Part shown: positions 62,805 to 64,000 of the stretch, in pieces
Position numbering within the stretch: the stretch's first letter is position 1
Layout: every line of letters starts with the position of its first letter
Origin: CAVXGU01 sp963761615
Lineage (GTDB): Bacteria > Acidobacteriota > Vicinamibacteria > Vicinamibacterales > CAVVIG01
Length of the DNA stretch: 64,000 nt
Assembly (NCBI GenBank): GCA_963761615.1
Contig: CAVXGU010000003.1
Location: forward strand, 2,046,001-2,110,000
Direction: 5' to 3'
Translations under genes and position numbers: made by a program
The notes under the pieces: model-generated
Seen by the model: only the letters and a program-made list of their open reading frames with translations
Databases searched by the model: none
Told to the model about the DNA's origin: nothing

Positions 62805-63542
62805 TCAGGGCGTGCGCGTCGAGACGACGCGCGCCGGCACGCCGACGGCGATCGCGCCCGGCGGCACGCTGTCGCGCACCACGGCTCCGGCGCCGACGAC
62901 CGCCCCGTCCCCCACCGACACCCCGTCCAGGATCTTCGCGCCGGCTCCCAGCCAGGCGCCGTCGCCAATCGTCACGCCCTGCGAACGGCGCGCCTGTTCG
63001 AGCACCGGCGCCGCGGCATTCGAGAAGTCGTGGTCGCCCCCGATCACGTAGACGTAGGCGGCGATGAGCGCCTGCCGGCCGATCGAGACGCGGCTCGCGG
63101 AGAACACCTCGCAGTTGAACCCGATGTTGGCGCCGTCGGCGATCTCGATGTCGCCGTTCTTGCAGGACAGAATCGACTGGCGGCCGATGAAGACCCCGCT
63201 GCCGATCCGGATGCCCGTGTTGCTCGATCCCTTCGCGTCCAGGAGGCAGCTGTCGTCGATCACGACGTTGTCGCCGATGTGGATTTTGTGCGGGTGACGC
63301 AGGACCACGTGCTGGCCGAAGACGACATTGCGCCCGCAGGACCCCAGGAGCGACGGGTACAGCAGCTTCCGCAGGACGAGTCCGAGCGCCCCGGCGCGCG
63401 ACTGCGCCAGCATGACGACGATCTCGTACTTGAGCAGCGCGCCCAGTCCCGGGCGGCCGACGATCAGCTCGGCGTACTTGGCGCGGCTCGAGCGCCCGGG
63501 TGCGAACAGCTGATCCTGCGCGCGGCCGATCTCCCCCCTCAT
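62805..63542 (-). CDS. Hexapeptide-repeat acyltransferase
   Basis: 245 aa left-handed beta-helix protein. Imperfect hexad repeats run from about residue 70 (VVFGQHVVLRHPHKIHIGDN, then VVIDDSCLL, IRIGSGVFIGRQSIL, VTIGDGAWLGAGAKIL) and end GAIAVGVPARVV, with the catalytic His in VIGGDHDFS. Transfers acetyl or other acyl groups to sugars. Operonic with the GT4 gene. Confidence 0.9.
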   Translation of the reverse strand: MRGEIGRAQDQLFAPGRSSRAKYAELIVGRPGLGALLKYEIVVMLAQSRAGALGLVLRKLLYPSLLGSCGRNVVFGQHVVLRHPHKIHIGDNVVIDDSCLLDAKGSSNTGIRIGSGVFIGRQSILSCKNGDIEIADGANIGFNCEVFSASRVSIGRQALIAAYVYVIGGDHDFSNAAAPVLEQARRSQGVTIGDGAWLGAGAKILDGVSVGDGAVVGAGAVVRDSVPPGAIAVGVPARVVSTRTP

Positions 63543-63579
63543 GGACGGGGCCTCGAGCGCGCCTGGCGGGCGGGGGGCC

Positions 63580-64000
63580 TCACATCCACCCCTGCTCCCG
63601 GTACCAGTCGAGCGTGCGATTGAGGCCCGGGCGCAGGCCGATGCGCGGGACGTAGCCGATCTCGCCCCGAGCGCGACCGATGCTGAACGCCCGGCTCTTG
63701 GTGAAGAAGTCGACGCGCCGTCGATAGAGCGGCGGCTCGATGCGCAGCGGCGCGCACGCCGCCTCGCAGACCGCTCCGGCGAGCCAGACGGGCCAGACGG
63801 GCAGGTGCAGCGTGGGCGGCCGCGTCCGGGCGAGATCCGCGATGAGCGCCATGAGCTCGTTCAGCGTGGTCACCTCGGGGCCGGCGAGGATGTACGTCCG
63901 GTTCGCCGCGACCGGATGCTCTCCGCACAGCCGGAAGCCTTCGACCAGGTCGTCGATGTAGGTCAGATGGTAATAGATCTCCCCGCGCCCCAGAACCGGC
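63580..64000 (-). CDS. NAD-dependent epimerase/dehydratase, C-terminal part (5' end outside window)
   Basis: The frame is open to the right edge of the window: PVLGRGEIYYHLTYIDDLVE, then RTYILAGPEVTTLNELMALI and FSIGRARGEIGYVPRIGLRP, ending YREQGWM. That is the C-terminal half of an extended SDR acting on nucleotide sugars (YYHLTYIDDLVEG substrate loop). The NAD-binding half lies beyond base 64000. Belongs with the surface-polysaccharide genes. Confidence 0.88.
   Translation of the reverse strand, partial: PVLGRGEIYYHLTYIDDLVEGFRLCGEHPVAANRTYILAGPEVTTLNELMALIADLARTRPPTLHLPVWPVWLAGAVCEAACAPLRIEPPLYRRRVDFFTKSRAFSIGRARGEIGYVPRIGLRPGLNRTLDWYREQGWM

Overview
The window is GC-rich, densely coded bacterial DNA. 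Genes overlap by 4 bp (ATGA or GTGA) again and again. The gene set (PadR-linked ABC operon, secreted subtilase, M16 protease, DUF3617 and DUF4398 proteins, exopolysaccharide genes) suggests an Acidobacteriota chromosome, possibly class Vicinamibacteria. That assignment is inference; no 16S rRNA or tRNA gene was recognised.

Layout. 1-2804: end of a sensor histidine kinase whose stop codon is interrupted by a complete IS21-type element (51-bp imperfect ends, 5-bp TCGGG target duplication, istA frameshifted). 2805-3542: no intact gene, one remnant. 3543-6345: four-gene PadR / membrane protein / ABC ATPase / ABC permease operon, each pair overlapping by 4 bp, with a perfect palindrome over the padR start. 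6352-9084: decayed and small genes, including a helix-hairpin-helix protein with a structured leader. 9085-21613: a surface-glycan or peptide-modification-like cluster with two HprK-like kinases (one fused to a nucleotidyltransferase), a PqqD-like protein, several glycosyltransferases, two beta-propeller-like proteins and three to four methyltransferases. 21637-23100: a DDE insertion sequence flanked by CTAG, 23 bp upstream of the nucleotidyltransferase-kinase start codon. 23101-25808: debris, with a second copy of the helix-hairpin-helix gene and leader, an AT-richer gene pair and decayed enzyme fragments.

From 25.8 kb the window is core-like. 25786-31407: barrel protein, subtilase, ACT-domain malic enzyme, alpha/beta hydrolase and a small protein. 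31448-36609: a nitrate/sulfonate-type ABC importer co-transcribed with a one-module A-T-TE synthetase. 36652-43866: M16 protease, nucleotide-sugar epimerase, RNase P RNA, NtrC-type regulator and HtrA protease. 43907-51643: ligA, a polyprenyl synthase, tatD, metG, larC and radC on the minus strand. 51704-57273: lipoprotein, dapF (first catalytic Cys replaced by Ser), methyltransferase, glycerol-3-phosphate dehydrogenase, outer-membrane protein and ttcA. 57401-64000: exopolysaccharide genes (two GT4 enzymes, AsnB-type amidotransferase, polysaccharide deacetylase, hexapeptide acyltransferase, partial epimerase).

Five otherwise intact reading frames (istA, the IS transposase, a propeller protein, the epimerase, larC) each carry one extra base. 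This may be real decay, recoding in larC, or insertion errors in the assembly. The most novel-looking items are the duplicated structured leader, the HprK/PqqD/glycosyltransferase cluster, and the A-T-TE enzyme with a Cys at its thioesterase nucleophile position.
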